64,000 nt of DNA, from contig NZ_BDGT01000006.1 of assembly GCF_001748285.1 (NCBI RefSeq), positions 1 to 64,000 on the forward strand, read 5' to 3'. The notes below the pieces were generated by a model. That model did not search any database, was not told the origin of the DNA, and saw only the letters and a program-made list of their open reading frames with translations. The stretch's first letter is position 1. Each line of letters begins with the position of its first letter. This DNA is from Thermogemmatispora onikobensis. Its GTDB lineage: Bacteria; Chloroflexota; Ktedonobacteria; Ktedonobacterales; Ktedonobacteraceae. The translations under genes and the position numbers were made by a program. Shown piece after piece: positions 44,340 through 53,506 of this stretch.

Positions 44340-44656
44340 AAGCGCCTTCCTTTCTTTCAGGTCGTTGATCTCCAGCAATGAAGAATGGTGCCAGCACGAG
44401 CTGCCATGCTTGTGCCGCAGGAAGCAGATCAAGATGGGCCAGAGCAGTTTCGATGCTGTTCCACGCCTCCCGCACCACTTCCTCGGCTTGCGCCAGCGCT
44501 GGAGCTATGTTCAATTTGCTTCAGTCTGTTGAGGGCCTCCCGGAGGAAGGCTCTGGCAGCATACTCGTCCTGATAGCATGTGCTAAGAGTACCGACCAGA
44601 GCCTCTTGTATGCTGGTCTGCGAGCCAGAGCGGCTGAACTCTGATGGTGATGACAT
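44272..44656 (-). pseudogene. Helical protein, probably frameshifted
   Basis: ATG at 44656 with GGAGAG eight bases upstream opens SIQEALVGTLSTCYQDEYAA and FLREALNRLKQ. At about 44515 the next frame continues with APALAQAEEVVREAWNSIET and LPAAQAWQLVLAPFFIAG, which has the same helical style. I read it as one gene of about 125 codons broken by a frameshift, but two separate small proteins are possible. Family unknown. Confidence 0.35.
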
Positions 44657-44993
44657 CGCCATATCTCTCCATGTAATAGAGTCACTCAGAGTATCTGCTA
44701 ACCCGACGTATGTTTTCTCGAAGATTTCTGAAAGGTTTCTCGAAGTAAATGGATAAAGCGGCGGAAGGCGCTCCAGGTAACAGCGCCCTGTGGCAGTGAG
44801 GAGAAGTATGCAGAGGCTGATTGAGTGTGCTGGTGGGAAATTGTTCAGCGTAGGCCAGAGCAGGTAGAGGGCCGGCTCTTGTGGTCTACAACGGGGGGCG
44901 CGGCATGACACAGCATATCACTCATGCCGCGCTGCCCTTGCTACGGGTCTGACTTGAGTGCACATGCCTGGCCATGCCGCGCCTTGCGCTTCC
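44657..44993. other. Intergenic region before the mini-cluster
   Basis: No gene recognised between the SARP gene end and the cluster start. Confidence 0.4.
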
Positions 44994-46952
44994 TCAGACG
45001 GTCCTGGCTGTAAAGAGGTCCTCCATCTCCTTGATCGGTCGCTCGGCAGACCAGGGATGTCCGGTTCGCACCTGCTGGTAGATCGCTCTGGCCTCCCTGC
45101 GCAGGCTGACGCTCCCCAGGCGGTTGGCGAGGTGTATACTCTCCCCCAGAGATGCGCTGAAAGCATCCAGATCCTGCTGTATGAGGGCTGTTCTGGCCAT
45201 ATCCAGCTCAATCTCAGCCAGCAGGCGAGGCGGAGTGGCGGCTTTCACGCGGGATGATTGCTCGAAGGCTTTCCGGGCCTGGGGGATATGGGGACGACCC
45301 CGCTCAGCAAGATGAAGGTGAACACGCCCCGTCCACATGATCACATTGTCCTCCTCAAAGCGGAAGTCCGGCAAGCGCTCGCCATCTGCCCTTCTGGAGA
45401 AGAGATTCTGCGCCTGCCCGACCAGTCGCAGGGCTGTTTGTGGCTGGCCGAGGCGGGCCTCCAGTGCCGCCTGGAGAAAAAGTGTGCCACTTTGCAGCAG
45501 CGGCGGGCACTGATCGAGGATCACGAGCGCGGGTTGCAGATGAGTTCGCATCTGCTCAATCTGGCCGCTGTAGTAATAGGCCAGGGCCAGATCGCGCACC
45601 GCCATTACCCGCACGCTTGGGTCATCGCTGAGAGCAGCCAACCGCACGGCTTCCAGGCTCAAGCGGTGTTTGGCCTGCGGATCACCCCGGTGAGTCTCTA
45701 TACAACCTGCCATGCGTTTCCCCTCAGCAGCAAGGCGGGCAGCGGCTGGCCGATATGAAGAACTGCCCGTATATGCCAGTTGCTCCAGCACTGGCAGGTA
45801 GCAAGAGAGGGCCGCATGAGCTTTGTCCAGACCATCGCTATTCATGAGATGGTTGCAGGCTGCATTAGCCGCCGCGCATAGCGGCAGAAACTCTTCCGCC
45901 GGTGGAAGTGCGCGGCTGGTCAGCGCCGCCAAAGGCAGGGCAGCGATCGCTGCCAGCGCCTGCCGCCGAGACAGGTGATGTTCATTGTTGGATAAAGGCA
46001 TCTCTAATTCCTCCTGCAGCCGCCGCCGTACACCGGTCCAGCTTTCCTCGTCGCCCGCACGCTGTACAACTAACGCCAGGCAGACGTGGCTGCCAACGGT
46101 AGGCTGTTCAGCGACCGCCACCGCTGTGGGATTCGCCAGCGACCGCGAGATCGGTACCGCAAGTGTATATTGACATCGTAGCATATGGTCAGGCCGTTCC
46201 ACCAGTCCGAGCTGTTTCCAGGGGACGACCTTGATCCCTTCTTCCTCTGCCCTCCGCGCTATCTCCTGATAACATTTCCTCGCTTCCCGCTCGCCACCCT
46301 CCTCCATCAACAGTCTGAGCCACTCCCGCAGACTGTCTTCATCCCCAGGGTCCCCCTCCACCAGCATCCGGTACTGTTCCCTTGCCTGCCACCACTTCCC
46401 CTGCTGCATGTAAGCCTGTGCGAGCCAGCGCCCACTTTGCCGTTTCATGCGCTCCACCTCTGCACGGAGCGCATGCACCCATGTGCCATCCTCCTCTTCC
46501 AGTAGCTCGCCCCTTCCCAGAATCTCTTGTGCCTCCTCCAGCAGTGGCACCGCCTCCTCTACGATAAGCGGTCCTCTTCTCCCCACCTGGCGCATGATAT
46601 CCCGCACAGCATCCAGGTCGGTCCAAATCCGCTCCTGTCCTGCCAGGGCGTATCCGCCGTCCACAGATTTGATCAAGTCTTTCCCGATGACACTGCGGAG
46701 CCGGTTCATCGCAGTATAGATGCGCTCATTACTGCTTTCTCCCCAGAGATCATCCTCCAAAATGCTGCGGGTCAAACGCCTGCCACGCGCGACCAGGAGC
46801 CGTGCAAAGACTTTGCGTGCTGTGCGATCGTAGTGCCACTCCTTGCGGCCCACCTCTCGCCAGTCAATCCCCTCGCGTTTCCAGATCTGGAATGCTCCAA
46901 AGAGCCAGACCTGTATCCGCAGTTGCGCTGAAGAAAGCCGATCCAGTTCCAT
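44994..46952 (-). CDS. SARP/BTAD-type transcriptional regulator with TPR tail
   Basis: A 652-aa regulator. Residues about 10-110 are an OmpR-like winged helix (IQVWLFGAFQIWKREG; LARLLVARGRRL-like core; IYTAMNRLRSVIG). Residues about 115-270 are the bacterial transcriptional activator domain. After a hydrophobic segment near residue 325 that starts with a twin-arginine-like SRRQALAAIAALPLAALTS, about 300 residues of TPR-like helices follow. Such regulators often control secondary metabolism or transport. GGAGG lies five bases before the ATG at 46952 and two before an adjacent ATG at 46955. Its natural target could be the P450-carrier operon or the mini-cluster downstream. Confidence 0.85.
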   Translation of the reverse strand: MELDRLSSAQLRIQVWLFGAFQIWKREGIDWREVGRKEWHYDRTARKVFARLLVARGRRLTRSILEDDLWGESSNERIYTAMNRLRSVIGKDLIKSVDGGYALAGQERIWTDLDAVRDIMRQVGRRGPLIVEEAVPLLEEAQEILGRGELLEEEDGTWVHALRAEVERMKRQSGRWLAQAYMQQGKWWQAREQYRMLVEGDPGDEDSLREWLRLLMEEGGEREARKCYQEIARRAEEEGIKVVPWKQLGLVERPDHMLRCQYTLAVPISRSLANPTAVAVAEQPTVGSHVCLALVVQRAGDEESWTGVRRRLQEELEMPLSNNEHHLSRRQALAAIAALPLAALTSRALPPAEEFLPLCAAANAACNHLMNSDGLDKAHAALSCYLPVLEQLAYTGSSSYRPAAARLAAEGKRMAGCIETHRGDPQAKHRLSLEAVRLAALSDDPSVRVMAVRDLALAYYYSGQIEQMRTHLQPALVILDQCPPLLQSGTLFLQAALEARLGQPQTALRLVGQAQNLFSRRADGERLPDFRFEEDNVIMWTGRVHLHLAERGRPHIPQARKAFEQSSRVKAATPPRLLAEIELDMARTALIQQDLDAFSASLGESIHLANRLGSVSLRREARAIYQQVRTGHPWSAERPIKEMEDLFTARTV

Positions 46953-47096
46953 CATTTCCTCCCTTTGCCGAAGGGCACCATTAGTTCTCTTGGGGACTAA
47001 CGATCTCAAGAAATATGCCTCTTCATCATTATATCCAAGCTGATGATTTTCCTCAAGAAACAGGCGGCAGAGGTCCCCGGCTATATGGTATAGTAA

Positions 47097-47327
47097 TCAA
47101 GAGAGAACGGGTGAGACAGACTGGCGGATAAGCTCTTCGCGCTGGGCACGGCCCTCCGCCTCGATCTCTTCCAGGCGCTTTCGCCCATCCTCCCGAATTT
47201 GCTTAATCCGCGCCGCTGATTCCACCTCTGCCCGCTTCTTTGCCTCCTCCACTTCCTTGAGCTGTTTACGCAGTGCACGCAACTCGGGGTCCTCTCTCCG
47301 AAAAAGCCATATGATTTTGCTCCTCAT
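47097..47327 (-). CDS. Small coiled-coil protein
   Basis: A 76-aa charged protein: MRSKIIWLFRREDPELRALR then continuous Lys/Glu/Arg heptads to residue 65. The N-terminal hydrophobic-basic turn could touch a membrane or DNA. GTGAAG upstream is a weak ribosome site. It lies ahead of the SARP gene on the same strand. Function unknown. Confidence 0.5.
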   Translation of the reverse strand: MRSKIIWLFRREDPELRALRKQLKEVEEAKKRAEVESAARIKQIREDGRKRLEEIEAEGRAQREELIRQSVSPVLS

Positions 47328-48724
47328 GGTGTTTGCTTCACAGGGGTACGCCAGTGGACAAGTCTGCTGTTCCGCTGCTCTCACGGCCCGGACGGCCACG
47401 GTCGCTGGCCTCCGGCTGGTGACACCGTTCCCTGCCTTCTGAGCCGGGTGGCCTCGCTGCCCGGGCCACGATGATTCCGGTTCAGTGGTACTCTGGTGCC
47501 TCCTCCAATTGTGAGCTGCTCCTCCAGAAAGGGTGGAGAGCGATTCTCAGGCGTTCCAGCACTGGACTGAACAGCTCGAGTCTTTCGGAGTGTTCACCCT
47601 GGTCACACGGGCTAACGAGAGTTTGAACGGGCTGTGGAAGCAGAGCTATCGCAGGAGGGACGTGCTCAAGCCAGGCAGTTTTCAAGCAAGGTGGCTCGGG
47701 GGAGGTCCCTTGCCACCCACTGTCCGTGCCCTGAGCAAGTGCAGAAGGTGTCCAAGAGGATTCTGCGTTATCTTGAGACAGAGAGCGCGTACCGGTCGTG
47801 AGGCCGGGTGTTCCCCTGTCCTTCCGCCTTGTCATCACGTCGTGCTGATGCGAGAAGAGCGCGTCCTGGCGGGTTTTCAACGCCTGCTGGTTGGACGCTG
47901 GATGGTTCACCCTGGTGAAGAACGAGAGTCGTTGCGAGGACCAGACAAGTGCTGCACGCTTCAGTTGAGCAATCGCCGGGAGGCAGATGCCACGCCTGAA
48001 ATGGTGCCTCCCGACTGGCCACAAGGTTGCGTCTGTGGGCAGTCCTCTCCTCTCCTGGACTCCCTGGATGCTCCGACCAGCGGCAGCCCTCAGTCTGGAG
48101 GGGCCACCACTTCCATCAGCACCCCTTCGCTGCTCCCCAGCTCGTTGGCGTCTGGGGGCCTGCTTTGAGAATCGCCTCCACGTGGTTTGCTGCGAGGGCA
48201 CGATGAGAGAGCAGGCGCAGGGCGCGCCACCTGTCAGCTTTTCTCCTGCGAGTTGCTCCGAAGAAGGATATCATCGCGCGCATGGCAGCACGTGTGCCGT
48301 GCTGATGGGTGAGCAGCGGAGGCACAGCCAGGCTGGCTGCTGATCGCTGTGTCTTCATACTCCTGGCCTCTTGTGCTGCACCTGCTTGCCGACGTCCGCT
48401 CTCGACCCCACCTGGTGCATCTCCAGGACCCCGTGCTGTGGCCTCGGCCCGGTCCTTCCCGCCTGGCTCCCAGACGCTTCCTGCCTGGCTCCCAGGAGAT
48501 TCCCAGGGCGCTCCCGTTGTCCTGGGGGTCCAGTGCGCTAGACTGTCCCATGAGTGCGGCTGGCCCTCCGATGCCCAACCTCACCGATGAGATGGAGGAA
48601 GGGAAGGCTGCTCTTGGAGAGGAGGAAGCCACCCGCGACAAGGAGTCTTGCGCTGGCCCTTCTGACGGGCAGGCTGAGAAGCTGCTCCTCCGCTGTCAAG
48701 CCAGCAAGAAAGGAGAACTATCTG
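47328..48724. other. Long stretch without a recognisable gene
   Basis: Two long antiparallel frames cover 47482-48201, which is typical of GC-rich noncoding or decayed DNA. Neither strand shows a family motif or a ribosome site. Possibly a degraded transposase or phage region, but I cannot name it. Confidence 0.45.
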
Positions 48725-49951
48725 ATGACAGGCGAACCACCTGGCGCTTCTGCAGGGCAGTCCTCTGGCCCGTTGCACCAGGCCGATCAACATGGGGAGC
48801 GACCCCTGTCGCCGACCCCCACTGCGAGCCCACGGCCTGTCGACGCCAGTGATAGGCGTGACCCGGCTGCTATGAGCGATCCTGTGGACCCGTTCACCTC
48901 CTTCGTCCTCCAGGAGGGGGCTGCTCCCGATCTGGAGACAGAGGTGGACCATGAAAGCTGGAGCGATGCCTTTCCGCTCCCGTTTCAACTCTCTGAGCCG
49001 CTCCCTGCTCTGGCCTCCGAGCAGACGGCCCCGGCGGGGGCGCCAGGAGCAGGGAGAGCGCCGTCTTCATCCCGTCCAGGAAGCCCGTCTCCAGGAGGTA
49101 CGCGCTGGCGGATGTGGCTCAAGCCTGGTCTGATCAGCGTTGTCGTCGTCCTGACAGTGGGGTTTCTAGGGTTCACTCTGCTTGCTCCCGCTGCCTCGCC
49201 CCATCCACCGGCGACGCACGCAACGACGGTTGCGCAGCAGCGCTCTACTCCTGGAGGAGCCACACCCGGGACCCGTCGTGGCTCGTCGCCGGTGGCTACG
49301 GCTCCTCCGTCCCGGCTCCCTCCTCAGGCGCTCTCGCCGACGGCGACTGGCGCCAGCGACCCGGGCAACTGGATACCGGTTTCCCTCCCCACTGGGTGGA
49401 CCAGTGCGGGGCTGACGCTGGGGGATGCGCTGTTTGCTGAACGGACGGCTGTCACGTTTACGGATCGCGAGATGAGCCTGGATTATCGCTCTGTCGGGAC
49501 TCGCGCCCAACATGGAGGAACGCTGACAGCAGCAGTGTTCCTGCTCACTCCGGCGGCTCGTGAGCGGTTTCGGCAGCAAGATGTCCGGGTGACGACGAAC
49601 CAGCTCTACGATCTTGTGGTAGGAGAACGCCTGATTCAGGCGGTCATCGATCCACAGCCTCGCCTGATGGCCTTTGCCGTTCGCGGGCAGCAGCAGTTTG
49701 CGTGGGTAGAGGTCACGTTTACGCTGTGGCAGTCTCTGACTGATCCCCAGACAGGCCAGTCCCAGCAGGGGCTGATGAAGGACCCGACTAGCCAACAACC
49801 GCGTGTCCATCGGATGGGCGTCCTGCTCGTGCGTGTGCCGCCTGCCAGCCAGGGAGCCAATGCGCCGATGGGGGGCACAGGCTGGCTGGTCTCCAATTAT
49901 GGGCTGGACACCCCTGGCAAGGCCCTCCCTCCCCTCTTGCAACCGGCATGA
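48725..49951 (+). CDS. Membrane-anchored protein of unknown function
   Basis: A 408-aa protein starting at an ATG with AAAGGAG about ten bases upstream. Residues 1-135 are Pro/Ser/Ala-rich and disordered. One membrane helix lies near 140-160 (GLISVVVVLTVGFLGFTLLA). A Thr/Pro-rich linker is followed by an external domain of about 190 residues (NWIPVSLPTGWTSAGL; DREMSLDYRSVGT; QFAWVEVTFTLW). The layout, N-terminus inside and single-pass, resembles accessory proteins of conjugation or secretion systems, but no such genes are adjacent. Confidence 0.7.
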   Translation: MTGEPPGASAGQSSGPLHQADQHGERPLSPTPTASPRPVDASDRRDPAAMSDPVDPFTSFVLQEGAAPDLETEVDHESWSDAFPLPFQLSEPLPALASEQTAPAGAPGAGRAPSSSRPGSPSPGGTRWRMWLKPGLISVVVVLTVGFLGFTLLAPAASPHPPATHATTVAQQRSTPGGATPGTRRGSSPVATAPPSRLPPQALSPTATGASDPGNWIPVSLPTGWTSAGLTLGDALFAERTAVTFTDREMSLDYRSVGTRAQHGGTLTAAVFLLTPAARERFRQQDVRVTTNQLYDLVVGERLIQAVIDPQPRLMAFAVRGQQQFAWVEVTFTLWQSLTDPQTGQSQQGLMKDPTSQQPRVHRMGVLLVRVPPASQGANAPMGGTGWLVSNYGLDTPGKALPPLLQPA

Positions 49952-50286
49952 AGTGGCGCCTCTCCGCTTAGCGCGGGATAGCTGCCTGACATGCCTGTCG
50001 GAATCATTCAGGCTGCCAGGCAATCCCGTGCCTGCATCGGTTTAGGATGGGCTGCCTGCCGACCGACCCGTTGAGCGAGCTGGCAGCCATAGAGGGAAGA
50101 GGTCACTTGTCGCAAGTGCCTGCTCCCTTCCCGGTAAGGAGAGAGAGAGCAGAGCAGGGCAATCGATGGTCTTTATCCGATCGATTGCTGTCTGAACGCT
50201 GCTGGCAGTGCTGCTTGCCCGGTATGTGCTACAAAGACACTCCATTCTTCTGTAATTTGTTATCATGTCATTGAATAGAGTATTCC
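49952..50286. other. Intergenic region, no gene
   Basis: Short frames only. The promoter of the next operon begins at its right end. Confidence 0.5.
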
Positions 50287-50316
50287 TTGACACAACTGGG
50301 AAGCCTGTGCTACACT
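50287..50316 (+). promoter_or_regulatory. Promoter of the P450-carrier-thioesterase operon
   Basis: TTGACA (50287-50292) is followed after 18 bp by TACACT (50311-50316). This is a full -35 consensus and a five-of-six-type -10. It faces the P450 gene but lies about 330 bp before its GTG, so a long 5' leader would be made. Confidence 0.65.
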
Positions 50317-50643
50317 AAGAAGGTCGCTTGTCGTGATACAACTACAATAGGTGCCAACATTATCTTATCCTCCTTGCTGCGATTGGGGAAGGGAAGGGGA
50401 GAGAGGGGCCAGTCGTGTACCTCCCTGGAGTGTTCCCATCCGCTTGCAACAAGATCCGTCTTCCTCGGAAGAGCGCGTGCTGCCACGCAGGCCGCCTCAA
50501 GCGAAGGGCAGGATGCGAAGCGGAGCGGCTTTGATGTCGCGGCCTGGAGAGCGCAAAGCAGCGGTTTCCTCCTGTCGCTCTCCTTGCCCTGTGTGTGTGA
50601 ATCATTCGTAGGCTGTTCATCTGGAACATCCAGGAGTCTCTCT

Positions 50644-51968
50644 GTGAAAACGCTTGCCCGTACCACGCTCCATGCGTGCCTTCGTCGGCTTGATGATCCT
50701 GTGGTCGTCGCCGATCCCTTCCCGTGGTATGCCTTCCTTCGGCGCTGCGGGCCGCTCGTTTTTGAGCCAGACGGGCACCGCTGGGTCTGTACCGGTTATC
50801 AGGAGGCCAGAGCGATTCTGGGCGACCAGAGAGGGCGTTTTGGAGCGCTGCCGGTTCGCTGGCAAGCGAGTGCCAGGGAGTGCGCGCCGGTGCAACTGCC
50901 TCCCCTGCACCAGGTGCTCAGGCTCGCTGCGCCGTTCCTGGAAGGCCCGCTTCATCGCCAGGTCCGCAGAGCGCTGCAGCCGCATTGCAGCCCCCAGATG
51001 GTCGAGCAGAGGACGGCTGCACTGCAACAGCTGATCGATGAGCAGGTGGCTGTCTTGGCGCCTGCCCCCCATGAGGCCGGCATCGATCTGCTCGCGGATT
51101 TTGCTGAGCCGCTCGCACGCGCGGCTCAGGCCCGCTTCCTGACCCTGCCCTCCGACTCGCTGGCATCCCTCTCCCGCTGGGGTGACGCTGTTCAAGCGGC
51201 TCTCGCTGGGTGGGCTGGCTACTCAACGGCTCAGGTGGAGCAACTGTCTGAATGGTTGACCGAGGCCCTGGAGTATTTCGCTCGTCTGGTCAAGGCCCGC
51301 CGGCTCCATCCTCAGCGCGACCTGGTCAGCCACCTGCTGCAGGTCCTGGGAGCGAATCGAGGCGTCCCACGCTCAGCAGAGCAAGAAGCCGGCTCTGGTG
51401 CGATCGTGGTCGCCACGCTGCTGGCCATGCTGGCCGCAGGTTCTCACGGGGTGGCTCACCTGATCGCCATGACGCTGCTGTGGCTCTGGCGAGAGCCAGC
51501 TCTGCGCGAGCAGCTTGAGCACGAGCCGGCGCTCTGGCCTGCGTTCCTCAAAGAGGTCGCGCGGCTTGACGGTCCACAACACGTCCTCGCTCGTCAGGCG
51601 CTGCAGGATGTCGTCCTGAGCAACAAACGCATCCGGCGAGGGCAGACTGTGCTGATCGTGCTGGCAGCAGCCGATCGTGATCGGTTGGTGTACGCCCCAG
51701 AGCCAGATGCCTGCAGGCTTGATCGCGACCAGAGCCATCCGCCGCTCGCTTTTGGTTGGGGACCACATGCCTGGGAGAGGACCACACGCTGCATCTGGTG
51801 CAGATGGCCGCCTCGTCATTCCTCCGGCAGTTCCCGGCAGCTCAGCTGGCCGTCTCAGAGCCAGCGCTGTGCTGGAAGAACCTGGGGGCCTCCGCCTGCT
51901 GCAGCAGGTGCCAGTCGCTCTCAGGGCTCCTGCGCCAGGTCATGTCCCCATTCAGACCAGCCCGGTGA
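50644..51968 (+). pseudogene. Cytochrome P450 frameshifted at the haem-cysteine loop
   Basis: A GTG at 50644 with CAGGAG upstream starts a P450 of about 375 residues in one frame. It has the ExxR motif (EVAR near residue 304), LARQALQDV, and the haem loop beginning FGWGPHA. There the reading frame is lost: the expected Cys-Leu-Gly continues in the next frame (TCLGEDHTLHLVQMAA), and a second phase change occurs near 51885. A four-base loss in a repeated ATGC would explain the first break. The I-helix lacks the usual Glu/Asp-Thr pair (AAGSHGVAH). As read, no haem can bind. Pairing with a carrier protein suggests action on a tethered amino acid. Confidence 0.75.
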
Positions 51969-52594
51969 GCAGAGAAAGGAAAGAGGGTTCTGCGAAAACG
52001 CAGCTCTGCCGGAAGCCCTATACCCTTGATCTGACACCAGATGGTTCGACGGCGGTCCTGTCGCTGGATCTGGCGCACCTGGAACACCACACGGTGCACA
52101 TTGAGGTGCAGCCAGAGCAGGTCGTGGTCACCACCGGGGAAGCCGGCTACCAGGAACGCGCCATCGTGGCCCGGTCCCGAGCTGGCCAGGAGGGGTCTGC
52201 CTCACCGGTAGAGCAGCAGGTCCACCATGATGGCGTCGAGCAAGGCATCCCTCTTGAGAACGGTCAGCAGGAGAGACAGCGCTGGAGCCAGGGCGTCGGG
52301 CGCGCGTCCAGCGAGCTGGAAGCGCACCTCTGCCACCTGTTCAGCCAGATTCTCGATCGGGATCCAGGCCAGGTCGATCGAGACACCGATTTCTTTGAGG
52401 CCGGTGGCGACTCTCTCGATGTTGCCACCCTCCTGACCAGCATCCATGAGCAGTTCCAGATCGATCTTGATCCGTTCGTCGTCTTCGACCATCCAATCCT
52501 GGGGGAGCTGCTGACTATCATGGAGACGCTGGTCGTGGCCCCGCAGAGAGATGAGTCTGACATCTGCAGCCAGGCTGAGGAGGCCCCGCGATGA
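51965..52594 (+). CDS. Peptidyl/acyl carrier protein with N-terminal extension
   Basis: A 209-aa protein. Residues about 110-195 are a carrier domain with the phosphopantetheine serine Ser150 in GGDSLDVATLL, after ELEAHLCHLFSQILDRDP. The first 100 residues (TLDLTPDGSTAVLSLDLAHL, then HHTVHIEVQPEQVVVT) are strand-rich and unassigned. The start is a GTG overlapping the P450's presumed stop (GTGA) but has no ribosome site; the P450 and carrier may once have been one reading frame. The stop overlaps the thioesterase ATG (ATGA). There is no adenylation or ketosynthase domain in the window, so it must be loaded by another enzyme. Confidence 0.75.
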   Translation: MSRERKEGSAKTQLCRKPYTLDLTPDGSTAVLSLDLAHLEHHTVHIEVQPEQVVVTTGEAGYQERAIVARSRAGQEGSASPVEQQVHHDGVEQGIPLENGQQERQRWSQGVGRASSELEAHLCHLFSQILDRDPGQVDRDTDFFEAGGDSLDVATLLTSIHEQFQIDLDPFVVFDHPILGELLTIMETLVVAPQRDESDICSQAEEAPR

Positions 52595-53439
52595 TCTCGC
52601 TAGACCCTGCACAGTGGGTGCGCCGTCCACGGCGCCTTGACCAGCCCGCACTACGGTTGTTCTGCCTTCCCTATGCCGGTGGTGATCATACCCTGTTTCA
52701 TCGCTGGCCTGATCTCTTGCCAGAGGCAGTGCGTGATCACCTGGAAATTTGTCCGATCCAGCTCCCCGGTCGTGCGCATCGGGTTCGAGAATACCCCCTA
52801 TTCACCTCTATGCCCATGCTCATTAACACACTTGTCCCGCCGACTCTGGCTGCTTCTCCGCTCGCTCCCTGGCTGGATCGACCATTTGCGTTCTTTGGGG
52901 CAGGTCTCGGAGGGCTGATTGCCTTTGAACTGGCGCGGGCGCTCTCTACGCGGCATCAGTTGTCACCAGTGGCACTTTGCGTTGCGGCCTGTCGCGCACC
53001 GCATCTTCCAGGCCCCCATCCACTTGAGGGGATGGAGCACTTCTCCGATGAAGAGGTCATCGAGCACGTGCGCGCTCTGGGTGGAACTCCTGAATATGTT
53101 CTGGCCGATGTGCGGCTCCTGCCGGTGATCCTCCCCAAGCTGCGGGCCGACGCGCTGCTGGAAGCAACCTATGCCTATGTCCCGGACATTGGACTCGATT
53201 GCCCAATCACGGTCTCTGGTGGGGAACAGGATGGGTTCGTAGGCATCCCCGAACTGCTAGCCTGGCAGGCGCATACGCACAGCACGTTTCGGCTCCAGCA
53301 ATTTCCCGGGGATCATTTCTTTGTACGTGATGCGCCCGCGAGAGATCGCACTCTCCTATTGGAGCAGATTGGCAGGACGTGTTGCAAGACGTGCGGACAG
53401 ATATCTGCCGACGCAAGCTCTGCTCCCGTGCAGCGATGA
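52591..53439 (+). CDS. Type II thioesterase-like protein lacking the catalytic Ser
   Basis: A 282-aa alpha/beta hydrolase of the type II thioesterase family (LRLFCLPYAGGDHTLFHRW, ICPIQLPGRAHRV). Asp214 (GEQDGFVG) and His242 (GDHFF) of the triad are present. The nucleophile elbow, usually GHSMG, reads GAGLG at 103-107, so Ser is Gly105 and the preceding His is Ala. DNA there is clean (GGG GCA GGT CTC GGA) and in frame. Normally these enzymes clear misloaded carrier proteins; this one cannot use the standard mechanism. It may bind carrier without hydrolysis, or be decaying like its P450 partner. Confidence 0.85.
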   Translation: MISLDPAQWVRRPRRLDQPALRLFCLPYAGGDHTLFHRWPDLLPEAVRDHLEICPIQLPGRAHRVREYPLFTSMPMLINTLVPPTLAASPLAPWLDRPFAFFGAGLGGLIAFELARALSTRHQLSPVALCVAACRAPHLPGPHPLEGMEHFSDEEVIEHVRALGGTPEYVLADVRLLPVILPKLRADALLEATYAYVPDIGLDCPITVSGGEQDGFVGIPELLAWQAHTHSTFRLQQFPGDHFFVRDAPARDRTLLLEQIGRTCCKTCGQISADASSAPVQR

Positions 53440-53506
53440 GTGCATTGTTCGATCTGCCTGATGACTTTCCTGAGAGGTATGCAGGAGAAGAAAGAGAGCA
53501 GTACGT

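Noticed and set aside
47482-48201. Long antiparallel frames, possible transposase
   Set aside because: No DDE or other catalytic pattern, no terminal inverted repeats and no ribosome site.
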